Source of the DNA: Rhipicephalus microplus
Lineage: Eukaryota > Arthropoda > Arachnida > Ixodida > Ixodidae
Direction of reading: 5' to 3'
Length of the DNA stretch: 64,000 nucleotides
Assembly (NCBI RefSeq): GCF_043290135.1
Contig: NC_134707.1
Location: 68,501,906 to 68,565,905, forward strand
The notes beneath the pieces were generated by a model that was not told the DNA's origin, made no database searches, and saw nothing but the letters and a program-made list of their open reading frames with translations. A program made the position numbers and the translations under genes. Position 1 is the stretch's first letter; the number at the start of each line of letters is the position of its first letter. Shown here piece after piece: positions 24,935 to 36,230 of this stretch.

Positions 24935-27350
24935 TCTCTAATGCAATAAACGGCATCCGAGGCGTGATATCAGTACGTTTATTGGCACTGGTACACGCTG
25001 GAGACACTGGTATTTCGCTGGGGGCACTGGGAAATAGCTGTGTCACACTGGTAGGGGCGCTGCTTTAACCACTGTGATGCTTGTGCACACAGGGAAGTGC
25101 TCGAAGCACTGAAATTTTCACTCGCAAGCGCTGGTGAATACTGGAGCACGCACTGTTTCTACCAGCGCAACGTGCACATTTATCTAGCATGTGCCGTCGT
25201 ATTTTAGATGGCGTTGAATAGAAAACGTTTGATTCGACAGCATGAATAGATGCTATCCTAAGAGAGCTCGAACATACGTACTTTTTGCAGTGCACGTACG
25301 TATCGCAGAAAATGCACCTTTTTAGCATGCCCCCGCGTATGTCGGCCATATTTGCATCAGTCGTGTATTGCTGTAACGATTCGATATTGCGGTGTTCATA
25401 GGCCTGGAGCTGGACGCCACTCCCAAGAGACTCAGGAAATTGTTTATGCGACCAAGCTGACGAAACGCCAATGAGCTCTTTCGATATCTTTGCAAGGCTT
25501 CCCAGTGGAGGTGAAAGAAACAGCTGTCGTTCAATTCCACCACACCGCGTAAATGGATGCTCGACCATGCCTATTCCTCTACTTACTTCAGGTAACAGTT
25601 ATATATCTTCCGATCCTCAAATGCAGAAGCTTCCATCATACCTACTCACCGCGTCAAGAGTGGTCTTACCCAGTGCCTGGTCCAGCGATCGTTAAGCCTA
25701 ACTTGCCGGCTGCGTCGGTGTGTCTGTTACTGGCGTTTCTTGCTTCGTATACATACAACTTTAAAGCGAGAGAATAACTCTAAAGTATAGTTTAGACATC
25801 CACGCACTTAAATCAATTACTTCGCCTTGTGTTAATGCCCACACAAGGAGCGCTCAAGATCGATGCGTCACGCTGGCAGCTGGACAGGCTGTCACGGGAA
25901 GCCGCCAGCCGCACTTAGCCGGTACTTCTCTGAATAATATGCAGCAGCACGCAATTTGCCGTTGGTAATTTAGTACGCCTTCGTGAACCGACTCCTTGGC
26001 GAACGTTGTCAGGGAATCACAGTAGCATTTCTTTGTTTAGTTATTGGCATTCATATAACTGCTAATTTTTACACTGGCACGCCCGCTGTAAATTGCAAGT
26101 GGAGGCCAGAAAAACAGCTGCCGCTCGCTATCACCACTCCATAATTGCATATCTGGCAATGACTCACTTACTTGCGTCAGGTAAAGTTTAGGTAACAGTT
26201 AGAAATGTTGCGAAGCTTAAATGCAGAAACTTCAAGCATAGCAACTCAGCTGCGTCGAGAGCGGCCTTACCCAGTGTCCTGTCCCAGCGAACATTATGCC
26301 CTAGGGGCTGGCCGTGTCAGTGCACATGCTACCGGCGCTTTTCGCTTTAAGTGGGCCCAATTCTAAAGTGTAGGAACGACTGAAAAATACTTTAGACGTC
26401 CCCTGAGCCTAAATCAACTACTTCTCCGCGTGTTCGGTGTAAGGACACACAGTTTTGATTTAGTAACTTGGTATGCCTTAGTGAACTAACACACTGGCAT
26501 ACTTTTTCAGTAAATTGCATTAGTATTTTCTTTGGTGGTTTCTTAGTTGCAGGTATCAATAAAACAGGAAATCTACACACTGGCACGCCGGATGTAAAGA
26601 TGTAAATTACTATACCGTCGCCTGCGCGAGAAAATACTCAATATTCAATCGTGTGCGCGCTTATGTACCAAACAAGCCAGTTTTATACATTTGTACATGT
26701 TGACCAGTAGCAAGTGCCAGACGTTACTATCAAGCAAAAAAAAAAAAAAAATCGGCAGCAACAGCCGGCAATCAGTGGCTGCTCTTCCAGTCAATTTGAG
26801 ATTTTCAGAGTTAAGTTTAGATTCTTCGAAAAACATTGCGCTCTTCCCAATATCCGTTGGCCATTCAGTGCCCGGAATCCGGTCGCCACTGTCGAATCAA
26901 GCGCAATTGTAATTCCGAAAGGGATATCGCGTCAATCTTGACTGTGCGTCTTGTAAACAAGAAGTTGAACGGCGTGTCTTTAGGGTTCATAGTCATTGTT
27001 CAACCCAACTAGCATGTTCTGGTGTTGCTTAGGGGGTAGAGCAATCGAGTTTCAATTCGAAGTTGACAAGTTCTAGTGATCGCGTGGGGTGTTTTTTATT
27101 TTATATTTAACGTGATTGTGCGCAATATTGCTTCTTTTACTTCTATATTTATTTATTTGTCTAATTTTTATCAATTTACTGTGAATGGGCATCCCCCCCG
27201 CCTCAATTTAACGTTCTTAAGCCATTTCGCGCAGAGTACCCAGCGCCTCCAAGCACTGGAACCTGCGCGATACTGGGCCCATAATCAGGCGTGGCGCTGG
27301 ACGCTGGTACTCAGTGGCGCTGGTTTTTGCAATGGGAATGGCACTCGTAG
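24935..27350 (+). mobile_element. 2.4-kb non-coding repeat, copy 1
   Basis: This block recurs inverted at 36220-38670. Both ends carry arrays of the short words CACTGG, CGCTGG and their complements (for example 24985-25070 and 27240-27325), which looks like subterminal repeats of a DNA transposon. Inside, two tandem diverged units of about 600 and 510 bp (about 25500-26097 and 26098-26605) share 'agtggagg..cagctg', 'ggtaacagtta', 'cttacccagtg' and 'ctggcacgcc' landmarks. A tRNA-like segment lies near 27020-27075. No ORF encodes a transposase, so it would be non-autonomous. Family unknown. Confidence 0.65.
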
Positions 27351-27415
27351 CTAGAATTGCACAAAAATTGAGGCGTTATTTTTTTATCGAAAATGTAGTA
27401 GTACTATGTAAGGTG

Positions 27416-27625
27416 AGTATTACTGTGTCCAAAAACCAAGATGTGATTATTGCCACGTCATAGTGAAGGACTCTGGCAATTTATACCATTCAGTCTTCTT
27501 TACAATACGCCAGCCACTCAGCCTCCACTGCTTCTTCTTCATTGAAATTTGACCGCTACAGCCGGGCTTGAGCCCACTATTCGCGGGTCAGTAGCTGAGT
27601 ACTGCAGCCATTGTTCCTCAATGGC
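27416..27625 (-). repeat. tRNA-derived SINE, minus strand, diverged
   Basis: On the minus strand the head reads ctcagctactgacccgcgaa and a B-box-like GGCTCAAGCCCGGC. The body has 'gtaaagaa' and 'gtccttcactatgacg' blocks equivalent to those of the other SINE copies. It has a shorter middle part, so it may be a sister subfamily. Confidence 0.6.
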
Positions 27626-27697
27626 ATACCTGTCGGGAGAGTTATGGCAATCGAAGCTTCACTATACATGTCTGGTGTATTACGTCCATGCATATAT

Positions 27698-27812
27698 TTT
27701 AGCGGATCATAGCAACGGGGTGACCAGCGCGTGAGGGGTAGAGCGCGAGAGAGAACGCTGAACACAGTGTTGTGTTGGATTGTGTTCGAGCGAGTGGCTC
27801 TTGGACGTTACA
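27698..27812 (+). repeat. Element B 5' LTR
   Basis: Ends GACGTTACA two bases before the PBS. Its first bases are mutated (TTTAG in place of TGTAG). Confidence 0.82.
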
Positions 27813-27814
27813 CT

Positions 27815-27828
27815 TGGTGGCAGCGGTG
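27815..27828 (+). promoter_or_regulatory. Primer-binding site of element B, tRNA-Leu type
   Basis: TGGTGGCAGCGGTG is complementary to the 3' end of a tRNA-Leu (AAG) as I remember it (CACCGCTGCCACCA). Element B therefore uses a different primer from A, C and D. Confidence 0.7.
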
Positions 27829-28322
27829 AAAACATTAACCCATGTTTACATGTAGCAAGGCTGCCGCGATGACAGCAACAGTCAGCACTGTACAGATGCG
27901 CTCTACAGAAGATAACACGTCGTCAACGGCCCTGAAGCATCCTGTCCCGATTACGCAAGAAAGCTTGTCACAGGCCGCGGGAGCCCCAGTCTAATCACAC
28001 ATCCCGCCAGCAGCACGCAATCAACCTCTTTTGTCCAAGTTTGATGTCTAGGATACGCCAAATCACCCTCAACAGTCAAGCGCTGGTGTCAGTCTATCTA
28101 TACCTGACTGCCCACGAGCTCTTGTTTTCCAAGGTGAGGCTAACAGATGAGCTCTATGCAAGATTTCAAAACTCGCTTCGCTCCCAGCTTGCTTACTCTT
28201 GGGCACCCTCGCCCAACGTGCCCGGACGGCGGATGTTGGGCGAGGGTGCCTCAAGGGTGCCTTAATGACAGACAGCTGCGCGGCTCTCAGTCATTGAGGA
28301 GCAGTCTGGCCTGCAGCAATGG

Positions 28323-28735
28323 ATGTCTACCGCGGTCGAACGAAGTGTTCCTCTGTCAGCTCAGCCTCGGTTTTCCGGAGCACGAATTCCACCGCCTACC
28401 TTCGATGGCGCTACGTCGTGGCCAGAATGTCTGGTGCAGTTTGAGTCCGTTGCTGTCCTAAACGGCTGGACAGTTCAAAATAAAGTTCAGACACTCGTTC
28501 TGCAACTCCGTGGCACCGCCGTTGAATACCTCGAGTACATACCGCAAGCCGTCCTCTCGAACAATGAAGCTCTGGTCTCGGCGCTGGAAACCAGATTTGG
28601 CGACAGTCATCTTTTTCAGCGTTTTCTCACACAACTCCAACACCTTCGACAAGGTCACCGCGACAATCAAGAGCTCACTGCTCATGTCGACAGCTGGTCC
28701 CGGAAGACCTTGACGGGTTGCCCTACCACAACCAT
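28323..28735 (+). pseudogene. Element B gag, 5' part
   Basis: The frame encodes a Ty3/gypsy Gag N-terminus: RIPPPTFDGATSWPECLVQF, VLNGWTVQNKVQTLVLQLRG and LETRFGDSHLFQRFLTQLQ. At about 28735 it passes without a stop into RNase H sequence of a LINE, giving a 245-codon chimeric frame (28323-29060). The rest of Gag resumes after the LINE, near 29550. Confidence 0.8.
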
Positions 28736-29540
28736 TCGATGCCTTCTCCATATTTCACAGGAGAAAGGGCATCATGTGATGTTTCAGTGGCTGTCAAGTC
28801 ACTGCGGCGTCATAGAAAACGAACATGCCGACACTGCCGCGCGGGAAGTTCTTGAAGTAACACGAGAAGAAGCCATACCACTTTCGCGGACCGATGCAGC
28901 CAGTAACCTTCCACGACTTGCGCGTGAAGTCACGTTTTCACTATGCTTCCCATTAAGCAACGAGACAAATCATCAACACCACCTGTCCTCTTTGTGGCTC
29001 TCCGCATGCTCACTGGGCTCGATCGAAGGGAAGCCACCCTTCTTCATCGCTTATGGCTAGAAGTGGCATTTACAAAAACCAATTGCTTTGTCATAGGAAT
29101 GGCCGACAACGCTCTCTGTGATGCCTGTGATTGCAAAGAGACGCTACCCCAAAACCTGTGCGACTGTCCGTTGTATGACATCCAGAGACAGTCAGTGGCA
29201 TCTGTTCTTGCGCGCATCGACAACAGCCAAATGTCTGTGGACACTATTCTTTCAAGTGCCCGAGAGAAGACATTGCAACAGAAGGCGACAAAAGCTATGT
29301 TCGAATTCCTACGCGATCCGGACTTGAACAAGCGGCTGTAACAGCAATGTGACACACCACGAAAGACAAGACTGGACAATGAGTGTGCGCGAGTGTCCTG
29401 CCGAATGTGCTGTGTTTATCTCTCTTTCTTCTCTGCTCTCTATCTTTCACCTCCCCAACCCCCTCCCATGTGCAGGGTAGCAAACCGGCTACCTCTAGGC
29501 GGGTGAACCTCCCTGCCGTTGTTTTCCTCCTATTTTCCTT
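28735..29540 (+). mobile_element. 3' end of an RNase-H-bearing LINE inserted in element B gag
   Basis: It encodes the C-terminus of an I-like ORF2: the RNase H end (FQWLSSHCGVIENEHADTAA, keeping the last catalytic Asp) and EEAIPLSRTDAASNLPRLAR. A frameshift leads to the 28943-29341 frame with REATLLHRLWLEVAFTK and a CCHC-like CDACDCKETLPQNLCDC. ORF2 ends at 29341. A pyrimidine-rich 3' UTR follows ('ctctctttcttctctgctc', 'gggtagcaaaccggctacct'). It probably belongs to the same family as the 5' part at 61620-64000 (inference). Confidence 0.82.
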
Positions 29541-29549
29541 CCCACCACA

Positions 29550-29842
29550 ACCATGGACCTTATTGCTTCTAATGCCTTTTTTGATGCATCAATAACAGTA
29601 GCGTCCAGCACTTCGACCGCCTTGCTCGTCCAATTTACGTACGATCAACTTTAGCTGTCGTTCTTGAGGCGGAGATAAAAGAACGCTCGCGAGCAGCTAA
29701 GGATCCATACCGGAGGCCAACTTACACGGACGCGCCCTCCTGAACCCGGCATTTGGCACCTACTCGGCTCCACAATCCTACAGCGGCACTCCGGTGCTTC
29801 CACTGCCACGAAGTTGGGCATTTTGCTCTGAACTGTCCTTGA
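29550..29842 (+). pseudogene. Element B gag, 3' part with zinc knuckle
   Basis: After the LINE the Gag reading resumes (STLAVVLEAEIKERSRAAK) with damage. It reaches an intact CCHC knuckle, CFHCHEVGHFALNC (29795-29836), two codons before a stop. Confidence 0.75.
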
Positions 29843-29927
29843 GTGACAAAGTCGCTGACAAAGTCAGCTCCTTTATGCAAATATTCTCGGGAAACTACAA
29901 TGCAGGCCATCGAGGGCAGGACCCCAC

Positions 29928-31080
29928 ATGATGGCTGAATTCCCGCTTCCTTCACCTGGCCTCTTCACCGAGATGCCAACTCTGCCGGTGAAGCTTGGAG
30001 ATCCGCCGCAGCACGTTGAAGCACTTCTGGACACAGGAGCTGCATTCAGTTCTTTAGCTATGAGATTTTTGTCTGGAAGATTTTCGGTGTGCCCTGAGCA
30101 GGTTGATTGACCCCATCTCGCCTTAGCGGTCGGAGCCACTCTACCTACTCTCGGCGAAGTCTGCCTGAATGTGTGTGCGCTTGAGAAGACAGTAAGGCAG
30201 TGGTTCCTCGTTGCCCCAAACCTGTGTGTCAGGGATCTTAGGCTGTGATTGGTGCGCAGTTTGCCATTATTTTGCAGTTTACCGGAACTGAATACACCAT
30301 TAAACTGACATCTACCGCTTCGACACCGATTCGATCAAGTGTCAAAACTTTCTATAAAGCCTGCTCTAAGCAATTGTATTTCCCGTTGAGTCCTGTCATT
30401 TACAGAACTCTTGACAAAGTGCGCTCCGTGCTCGCTGACAACTACCGCATGATGAAAACTTTGATTAATAAATTTTCTTCGAAGGTCGGTATTCTAAAAA
30501 CGGGAACGAATGCGGTCGTGGGTAAGTGACCAACCTGAAATTGGAAAACCATCCCTGCTTTTCAATCCTGTGATTACGGCAACCTCAGTTACCATCCCCT
30601 TTTCATTTGCTGCGTGGGTTCCTGTTTACAGCCCCCTCAAGTCCTTTGGTGACAAGGGCATTCTTGAAGAAAGTACCATTTGTTCCCTGCCCGGAGGCGA
30701 ATTCGCAATGCCATGGGCCCTCCATCGCTCTTCCGGCAAAACCTTTGCAGTGCTTGTCTTCAACCTGTCCGACAATACACTGTCCGTGCCGGCAGGCACC
30801 GTCCTCGGTACCTGTACCTACCTTGAAGCACCGTCTGTCGTAGCAGTAGTACAGCCCGTAGCACCTTCACCACCAACTGCATTGCCCTTAGACTGGAATG
30901 AATTCAACTTCAGCCCCAACTTGACTCAGTCACAGAAAGCTGTGATGCAAGCACTTCTACAAAAATTTTGTGACTGCAGGGCGATGTCACCCAGTGTGCT
31001 TGACCACACTTCTTTGGTGCAGCACAGACTCGACACCGGCTCTGAAGGTTCTTTTCGGCATCACCCACGTTGAGTCTCTG
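29928..31080 (+). pseudogene. Element B protease and protease-RT linker
   Basis: Retropepsin with intact active site in EALLDTGAAFSSL (DTG at 30030-30038). Several stops follow in 30110-30510. The linker is readable again at 30510-31073 (PVITATSVTIPFSFAAWVPV, FNLSDNTLSVPAGTVLGTC). No functional protease-RT fusion is possible. Confidence 0.75.
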
Positions 31081-31109
31081 TCTCTGAAGGCGCAGAAACC
31101 GCTACTCCA

Positions 31110-32370
31110 TTGGATAACATGCTTAAGCGCGCTATTATATTGCACTCGTCAAGTCCGTGGTCGTCTGCCGTAGTTCTTGTGAGAAAGAAAGGCGGCGCAA
31201 TCCAATTCTGCGTAGACTATCGACGGCTAAACAGTGTCACCAAGCCTGACCTGTATCGGTTTCCTATCTTGACGATGTTCTTGGCAGCCTTCATGTTGCC
31301 CGTTTTCTTTACTACACTGGATCTTTTTTCTGGCTATTGGCAGGTCGAACTAGACACGAACAACGCTGAAAAGGCTGCCTATATAACTGCGGATGGCCTA
31401 TACCAGTTTAACCGGCTGCCCTTTGGTCTCTCCAACGCTCCTGCTACATTTCAGCGGTTACAGACTGGTTTCTCTGGCATCTGAAGTTGTCGATAGCTTT
31501 GGTCTATTTAGATGACATAATGGTCTATGCTCCCACGTTTCCTGAACACCTCAGGCGTTTGGAAATGGTCTTGCGTGCTCTCCAAGATGCTCGCCTTTGC
31601 ATTAAACCTTCCAAGTGCTTTTTCGGCCTTTCGGAAGTTAGTTACTTGGGCAACGTCGTCACCGTTAAAGAAATCAGCCCTGATCCCACGAAGCTCCAAG
31701 CCATTGCCTGTCTGTACTCCACCTCCCACCATGGCTAAGCAGCCTAAAAGTTTCTTAGGCTTCGCTTTATATTTCAGACGCTTTGTCTCTGACTTCACTT
31801 CCTGCGCGGTACCTCTCAACGAGCTACTGAAAAAAGAAGTTCGCTGCAAATGGGGACCCGACAAAGAAGCAGCCTTCCGTGACCACAAGACAAGACTGCG
31901 CTTCAAGCACCACCGACGCTCGCACAGTATGTCTAGAATGGCCCGACGATTCTACGCAACGTTGCCAGTTGTCTTGGCCTCGGAGCTGTTCTTCTGCAAG
32001 TTAACGAGGACGGGCAGGAGAGACTGGTCGCTTATCCTAACTGCCGGCTAGGTGAACCAGAGAGCCGATACCACGCCTCTGACCTTGAATGCTTGGCGGT
32101 AGTTTGGGCAGTCGAAAAATTCTTTCGTACGTTTATGGTAAAAGCTTCGCGGTCGTTACACACCACGTCACCCTTCGCTGGCTTTAAACAAAAAAAGACC
32201 TCAATGCTAAGTTCGCCAGGTGGGCTCTCAAACTGCAAGATTACAACTTTTCTATTGTCGATCGCAGCGGCGCTCGCCAACAAGACGCTGACTGCTTTTC
32301 TCTCGCCCGACAGCTTTCAGCGACATCTCCCCAGAATCTGCGGCGTTTGATTTACGAAGTACACAGCTAC
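31110..32370 (+). pseudogene. Element B RT and RNase H
   Basis: RT motifs in order: [72 protein letters not shown], then after a frameshift ALVYLDDIMVY (intact YLDD, about 31505) and CFFGLSEVSYLGNVV. The connection (FLGFALYFRRFVSDFTS) and RNase H parts need further frame changes. At least four frame breaks show long decay. Confidence 0.8.
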
Positions 32371-32509
32371 AAGACGCAGAAATTGTCGATATAACCCGAC
32401 GACTATCCGGATAGTACGCACTCCCAAGTGTTGTCGTGAAAATCTTTCTGTGTCTTACGTCGTCCAAGAGGGAATTCTTTATCACCGAAATTATCGTGCT
32501 GGGTAGTGC

Positions 32510-33570
32510 GTGTCTATTGTGCCGGTAGCCATGCGACAATTGGTGCTATTCATGTGCCACAACGCTCCGACTGCCAGTCACTTCGGGCTGCACAAGACGC
32601 TGGCACGCATCAAAGAGAGTTTTTTTTGGCGGCGCACACACAGTGACATTCCCTGCTACGTTTCGTTATGCACAGCCTTTCAAGCACGGAAGCCCACCAC
32701 AAATCCGCAACTGGGCCCACGCAACACTTGCCTCCTCCGGAGATTCTGGGACTTGATCAGATGGGACCGTTTTCACGTACGTCGCGCGGCAGCAAGTTCT
32801 TCATTGTTGCCACAGACTATCTCATGAAGTGTACTGAAGTCAGGGCCATCCCTGACTCTTCGACACTGCACGTCCTCACGTTCATCAACGAGTGCGTGAA
32901 TTTTTGATGCGGCGCGCCACGCTTGCTCATCACTGACCGTGGCATGGCCTTCACGTCCCGCGCATTCAGAAACCTACTGGCCGATCTTGAAGTTTGGCAT
33001 GCCATGGCCACTCCTCAGCACCCACAAACAGATGGTGTGCTGGAGGGTACAAACCGTACCATAAAAGACATATTCTTGTCACACGTGAGTCCCAGTCATC
33101 ACATCTGGGACGAATACGCCGCCGCAGCTGTCTTCGGCCTCAAACGACACAGAAGGAAATCACATGGGGGTCACCGTTCAAGCTTCTCTGCGGATGTCAA
33201 GACTTTTGCAAGAAAGCTTCATTGATTTGAATACCACTACGCAAAACCATCTGGATGACACCAGTACTTCGGCACTTCTTCGGAAGGCTCGCTTTAGAGC
33301 GCACCTGACCATATCGCATCGCCAGCCGAAATCCCGCGTGCTTTCCAACGAGAACCACACCCCTTCAAAACCAGAAGACTTAGTGCTGTTTCAACGGACC
33401 CAGCGTGTTCCGCCGCGATGCCAGAAGTTTTTTTCCGGTATGCCAGCCCATTTCGCGTGGTGGAAGCCCTAGGCCTTGTAACGTTAATTCTGGAAGTTGT
33501 TTCCGAACTGGACACCAAAATCAGAAGCCGTGTTTTTCCCGCCCATGCAAGCCAGTTGAAACTTTATGTG
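32510..33570 (+). pseudogene. Element B integrase
   Basis: The zinc-binding part is worn (HFGLHKTLARIKESFFWRR, with CTAFQARK where a second Cys is expected). The catalytic core keeps Asp in GLDQMGPF (about 32755), Asp in LLITDRGMAFTSRAF (about 32935) and Glu in TDGVLEGTNRT (about 33043), with D,D-35-E spacing. A GPY/F-like end (ASPFRVVEALG) follows near 33440. A TGA at 32907 and frame changes disable it. Confidence 0.78.
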
Positions 33571-33638
33571 CCACGTGATTTCCGTATTCACGCATCCTCG
33601 TCTTTTGGTTCAGACTCCAGGGGAGAAGGGGTGGCGAT

Positions 33639-33754
33639 TGTAGTGGATCACAGCAACGGGGTGACCAGCACGTGAGGGGTAGACCTGGAAAAGAGGACGA
33701 CGAAGACAGTGTTGTGTTGTATTGTGTTTGAGCGAGTGGCTCTTGTACGTTACA
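33639..33754 (+). repeat. Element B 3' LTR
   Basis: TGTAGTGG...GTTACA, preceded by the polypurine tract at about 33618-33636. A (GACG)-type repeat starts 15 bp after it. Confidence 0.82.
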
Positions 33755-33768
33755 TTATTTTCGTTTCA

Positions 33769-34318
<550 letters not shown>

Positions 34319-34390
34319 GCGCACCATATTGCAAATACCTGCGCAACTGGGTACCAGCGTCCAGCGCCATGCCTGATTACAGGCCCGGTG

Positions 34391-36230
34391 GATGAATGGA
34401 TGGATGGATGGATAAATGGATATGGCTGTACCCTTTAGATCGGGCGGTGGCTAGCACCACCAAGCCGTAATACTTAATGAATCAAAAACTACATTCAGTT
34501 TTTTCCTTTCAAGAATTGAGGTTGAGATTCGTACTTTGCAGTGAAGCGTTTATTTTCACTCGTGCTTTGAATTTAGCCACCAATCAAATAACCTCCTTTT
34601 AGTTAATTCTAACCGCTTAAAGTCTATTTTGCCCTCCCTGTCCCTAAACCCAACTGCTTTGAAAAACTCTGCGCCATCATCCTGAACTCTAGGGCGAAGC
34701 CCTTTACAGAACATTATCAAGTGTTCGGCAGTTTCTTCTTCCTCTCCACACGCACTGCATACCGTGTCTACCCTTCGTATTTGGCCCGATATGTCTTGGT
34801 TCGCAATACTCCCGTCCTGGCCTCAAACAGTAGAGAACTCCCCCGAGTATTATCATAGATCCTTTCCTTGATAATTTCCTGCTTAAAAGTTCGAAAGACC
34901 TCTAGTGCGCACTTCCTAATCACGCCAATTCACCACATATCCGGCTCAGCTTCCTTCACCTTCTTTTTAACCGATAATTCTTTTTGGTTTAGCCACCTGC
35001 TGTTTTCTAAGTATTTACCAGTCAACTTCCTGGTTCGCCTCCTCCATTTTGTATCGACATTCTTCATGTACAAGTAGCTGAAAACCTTCCTAGCCCAACG
35101 CTCCTCCTTCATCTTATCTTGCTGCTAGCTTCCCTGCCCTCAAATGATGTCCATCCCATATCACCTTGTACTCCCTGATTTGGTGTATTCCCGTGAGCTC
35201 CTAAAGCAAGCCTACCTATTCCACGTTGCTTAATTTATAATCTTGCTTGAACTTCTGATCTCATGCACAAGACCGCATTGCCGAACGTCAGACCAGGAAC
35301 CGTGACCCCTTTCTATATTCCTCTGACAACATCATACCTAGTGTATTTCCACAGTGCCTTGTTTTTCATTACCGCTGCATTCCTGTTACCTTTAGTCGTC
35401 ACGTATATTTCGTGTTCCCTTAGGTACTCGGCCCCATTGCTTACTCATACGCCCAGATATTTGTATTTATTTGTTATCTCTAGCGTGACCTCCTGTATTC
35501 TAAGCTCACTACCTTCATTGTCATTAAAAATTATGACACCTGATTTTTCCTTACTGAATCTGAAATCTAACCTATCTCCCTCATTACCGCAGATGTCCAC
35601 CAATCTCTGCAAATCTTCCTTGTTGTCGGCCATTAGCACTATATCATCTGCGTACATCAATGCTGGTAGTGCCTGTTCAATGAGTTTTCCTTGTTTGACG
35701 AAAAAAAAGTTTAAACCCAGTTGACTTCCCTCTAATTTGGCCTCTAATCGTGGTAGGTACATCATGAATAATAAGGGTGACAGGGGACACCCCTCCCTAA
35801 GCCCTCGTTTGACCTCTGCAGGCTGTTTTTCCCACTTTATAACTACCTTGTTACCTTTAAAGATATCCTGTAGAAGATTAGTTACCACTGTTCCACGCCT
35901 AGTGTGTCCAGTATTCCCCACAATTTCTCTTGAACCACGCCATCGTACGCTCCCTTGATATTCAAAAATGCTAGCCACAGGGACCTGTGTTCGTTTTCTG
36001 ATATTTCGATGCACAGAACAGATTGTCTTCCAACCTCCTGTGTTTCTGAAACCCATTCTGCAGTTCCCCAGCACCCCCTCATCCTCTGTACATACCTGCA
36101 GTCTTTCTTGCATAATCAGCATCGCCAGCCTGTAGGCCACTGATGTCGCTGTAATGGGACGGTAGTTGCTTATGTCAGCTTTGTCCCCCTTTTCTTTATA
36201 TATCATGCTCATCCTCAAACCAGCGCCTCT
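34391..36230 (-). pseudogene. LINE ORF2 fragment with RT (minus strand)
   Basis: The best frame (35445-36230) carries non-LTR RT motifs: MIYKEKGDKADISNYRPITA, REGCPLSPLLFMMYLPRLE and ALPALMYADDIVLMADNKED (catalytic ADD intact). Downstream, with many stops, the tick-type C-terminal region is readable (KYLKEHEIYVTTKGNRNAAV, then LTFGNAVLCMRSEVQARL). The 3' end is a CCAT-type tail (plus 34391-34422, GGAT repeats). The 5' end stops at about 36230, against the 2.4-kb repeat, so the copy is 5' truncated. No endonuclease remains. Confidence 0.82.

Larger units (their letters stand above)
27698..33754 (+). mobile_element. Element B: old Ty3/gypsy LTR retrotransposon with nested LINE
   Basis: Bounded by diverged LTRs of 115-116 bp (27698-27812 and 33639-33754) that share 'ggatcaYagcaacggggtga', 'agtgttgtgtt' and 'gcgagtggctctt'. 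A tRNA-Leu-type PBS follows the 5' LTR and a purine tract (aggggagaaggggtggcga) precedes the 3' LTR. Gag, protease, RT, RNase H and integrase segments appear in order but are broken by many stops and frameshifts. A LINE 3' end is inserted within gag. No clean target duplication was seen (flanks ATAT and TTAT). Confidence 0.88.

Noticed and set aside
26995..27075. tRNA gene in copy 1 of the 2.4-kb repeat
   Set aside because: Boxes are degraded and no acceptor stem pairs; it is the diverged counterpart of the tRNA-like segment at 36399-36465.
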